Of a stretch of 35,208 bases of DNA, positions 33,679-35,208 are shown piece by piece. Under the pieces are notes generated by a model. The model ran no database searches. It was given only the letters and a program-made list of their open reading frames with translations, and had not been told where the DNA came from. The first letter of the stretch is position 1; each line of letters opens with the position of its first letter. The position numbers and the translations under genes are program-made. Where the stretch lies: contig CAKSVK010000013.1 in NCBI GenBank assembly GCA_934502905.1, positions 1-35,208 on the forward strand, written 5' to 3'. This DNA comes from an uncultured Chitinophagaceae bacterium (GTDB taxonomy: Bacteria > Bacteroidota > Bacteroidia > Chitinophagales > Chitinophagaceae).

Positions 33679-35188
33679 TATGGGACAAGTCAAAATTCAA
33701 ACGACTTGTCCCATTTTTTTTGGGCTTCAATTCCTTGTCTATTAAGGATATAATGTTGATGATTTCGTTCAATCTTTTGGTTCGATGTTGGCAACCGTCG
33801 AATACGAGATTTTCAGGGAACATCGAACCAACTATCTTTCGTTTTAGTTCTACTGTACCTTCTCTATACAATGTATCAAGCTGTGCGATGTTGCTAAACG
33901 CTTTGTTCCATAAAGGCTCTACCGTTGTTTGAAAATTTACAGCAGCCTTTAATTTTGCTTCCAGCCGATTAATCTTTTCCTCACATTCAGATTTTATAGC
34001 CCGATAATCATCACCTTCAATATCTCCACACAAAAGCAGTTCTCTTGCTTTTACAACACGGTTGTTGACCTCCTGCAATTGTACCTTCAAATCTTTTTGT
34101 TCATCTCTTTCTCCACGTTCTTTTGACTTATATGTTGACGTAATTACTTCTTTGCACATTTCAAGTCTTGAAAGCGGCCAAACATATTTTTTGATCTCGT
34201 CAAACATTTTATCATTCGTCTCTTTTGCTTTGTAACGAACGCCGCAAGCAGAACTGCAATGATAATAATGGTAATATTGTGTTCTGCCTTTTGATGCACT
34301 TGCTGTCAACATCCTTCCGCATTTTGGACAGATCAAGAAGCCTCTCAATGGAATGCTGTCATCGGCTGTAACTTTTGTTCCTAAAATCCGTTTTCGTCCA
34401 TCCAATACATCCTGAACATCATAAAAGAGTGCTTTAGAGATCAAAGGTTCATGTTGTCCTTTTGCCAACAGGCTTTCTTCTTCTTTGTATTTGGGAATAA
34501 ATATTAACCCGCAGTATATCGGGTTTCGTATGGCAACCCAAAAGTTATTCTTGCTGCACTTTAATCCTTTTTCTTTTGCTTTCTTCCATACTTGTTCAGT
34601 ATTGAGCTTACTGCGGGATAGTTCTTCAAACGCCCACTTCATTATATCACCCTGAATATCTTTTGGGGCAATATATTTCTTACCGTTCTCATTAACCTTG
34701 TTGGCATAACCAATAGGTGCGGTTCCCATCCAGCGCCCTTCTTTCTTAGCTCTGCGCATCCCATGAAACACATTTAACGCTCTCCGGTCATTCTCTACCT
34801 CCGGTGCTGCGAGGTAAAACGCCAGCATCATTTTATTTTCTGGAATGGAGAGATCAAGCGGTTGTTCTACCGCCTGCGGCTCGATACCTAACCGACGAAG
34901 GGTACTGATCATTTGATACGCATCTCCTGCGTTACGGCTAAACCTGTCCCATTTAGTAAACAGGATAAGGTCGGTATGCCCTTTGTGTTTCCGTAAATCA
35001 CCCAATAGTCCTGTCCAAGCCGGTCGTTTGAAAGTCTTAGCTGAATGGTCTTCCAAGATTACTTTTCTAACCCGGATATTGTTGATTTCACAGTATTTCC
35101 GCAAACGTTCCTCCTGGTCACGTTGCGAATAGCCTTTATCGGCCTGTTCGTCCGTACTTACCCGTACATAAATGTCTGCTATTTTCAT
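33614..35188 (-). CDS. Serine recombinase (integrase) whose frame ends antisense in tRNA-Lys
   Basis: A 524-residue large serine recombinase that would integrate and excise the element. Order: resolvase catalytic domain (about 1-145) with YVRVSTDEQ, nucleophile Ser11, and WDRFSRNAGD (80-89); Recombinase DNA-binding domain (about 155-260); zinc ribbon with Cys287, Cys290, Cys311 and Cys315 (CPKCGRML, CSSAC); and a coiled-coil segment (about 360-420) as in phage-type serine integrases. Residues 504-524 (MVIPLGLEPRAHTLKVYCST plus N) are read antisense from the tRNA gene, and the TGA at 33614-33616 lies in the tRNA D-arm region. The gene's own C-terminus before that is around residue 503. The AT-richer gene and its position at the 3' end of a tRNA point to acquired DNA. 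The element continues past the window. Confidence 0.93.
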   Translation of the reverse strand: MKIADIYVRVSTDEQADKGYSQRDQEERLRKYCEINNIRVRKVILEDHSAKTFKRPAWTGLLGDLRKHKGHTDLILFTKWDRFSRNAGDAYQMISTLRRLGIEPQAVEQPLDLSIPENKMMLAFYLAAPEVENDRRALNVFHGMRRAKKEGRWMGTAPIGYANKVNENGKKYIAPKDIQGDIMKWAFEELSRSKLNTEQVWKKAKEKGLKCSKNNFWVAIRNPIYCGLIFIPKYKEEESLLAKGQHEPLISKALFYDVQDVLDGRKRILGTKVTADDSIPLRGFLICPKCGRMLTASASKGRTQYYHYYHCSSACGVRYKAKETNDKMFDEIKKYVWPLSRLEMCKEVITSTYKSKERGERDEQKDLKVQLQEVNNRVVKARELLLCGDIEGDDYRAIKSECEEKINRLEAKLKAAVNFQTTVEPLWNKAFSNIAQLDTLYREGTVELKRKIVGSMFPENLVFDGCQHRTKRLNEIINIISLIDKELKPKKNGTSRLNFDLSHMVIPLGLEPRAHTLKVYCSTN

Positions 35189-35208
35189 ACTAAAAAATTA
35201 AGTGTGGT
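33679..35208. mobile_element. Left edge of an integrated element at tRNA-Lys (truncated by window)
   Basis: Everything after the tRNA 3' end is interpreted as the integrase end of an integrative element. The evidence is the serine recombinase next to and convergent on the tRNA 3' end, together with the shift from backbone genes. The att core would lie in or at the tRNA 3' part (roughly 33650-33678). The other end is outside the window, so the core repeat and cargo cannot be seen. Whether the terminator at 33680 belongs to the host or the element is undecided. Confidence 0.6.
33680..33721 (+). terminator. Intrinsic terminator of tRNA-Lys, inside the recombinase frame
   Basis: A 12-bp perfect stem (33680-33691 with 33703-33714), loop of 11, followed by a run of eight T (33714-33721). 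It begins one base after the tRNA CCA end. It also lies within the last codons of the recombinase on the opposite strand. Confidence 0.88.

Noticed and set aside
33447..33932. 161-codon plus-strand frame covering tRNA-Lys
   Set aside because: It crosses the tRNA promoter, the tRNA and its terminator, and is opposite the recombinase gene; not a protein-coding gene.

Overview
This window looks like chromosome of a member of the Bacteroidota, probably a Chitinophagales/Chitinophagaceae relative. That placement is inferred from several signs: an ftsK-lolA gene pair, promoters of the TTTG-N19-TAnnTTTG type, three secreted proteins with type IX secretion (T9SS) C-terminal sorting domains, an OmpA protein with TSP3 repeats, a DUF5606 protein, a DUF1501/DUF1800 pair, and few recognisable Shine-Dalgarno sequences. 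Most of the window (1 to about 33,680) reads as ordinary backbone. The last 1.5 kb is the edge of an integrated element at a tRNA-Lys gene.

Layout. 1-4928 (+): the 3' part of ftsK, lolA, a Cys-rich DUF326-like putative copper-binding protein, a secreted alpha/beta hydrolase and a GT2 glycosyltransferase. 5210-13863 (-): an envelope-oriented run holding an OmpA/TSP3 protein, an RlpA-like protein, an L,D-transpeptidase, a DUF1501 protein with a T9SS tail, a DUF1800 protein, an enolase-superfamily dipeptide epimerase and a small membrane protein. 14138-18235 (+): dnaE and thioredoxin. 18316-25305 (-): an M43 metalloprotease with a T9SS tail, a CNT/NupC-type nucleoside transporter, and a large secreted esterase with six tandem Ig/PKD-like repeats and a T9SS tail. 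25649-32517 (+): a BASS-type transporter, an MscS channel, a beta-lactamase-fold serine hydrolase, an amidohydrolase, a DUF5606 protein and an M3 oligopeptidase. 32592-33404 (-): a SAM hydroxide adenosyltransferase-like protein. 33603-33678 (+): tRNA-Lys(UUU), followed by a strong terminator. 33614-35188 (-): a serine recombinase whose reading frame runs antisense through the tRNA and takes its stop codon from the tRNA gene.

How it fits together. Several genes concern the cell envelope and its recycling: LolA carries lipoproteins, OmpA and RlpA bind peptidoglycan, the L,D-transpeptidase cross-links it, and the epimerase may recycle Ala-Glu-type dipeptides. Others suggest a life on polymers and peptides: T9SS-exported protease and esterase, the M3 oligopeptidase and a nucleoside importer. 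Convergent or neighbouring transcription units are separated by clear stem-loop terminators near 5170, 18276, 22372 and 32570.

I found no complete novel multi-gene system. The most interesting points are the tRNA-Lys/serine-recombinase junction, an RlpA homologue with Lys at the position of the catalytic Glu, the divergent Cys-rich protein, a 46-bp perfect palindrome, a SAM-hydrolase homologue lacking the family's VDPGVG motif, and the six-repeat secreted esterase. No CRISPR array, rRNA or insertion sequence was seen.
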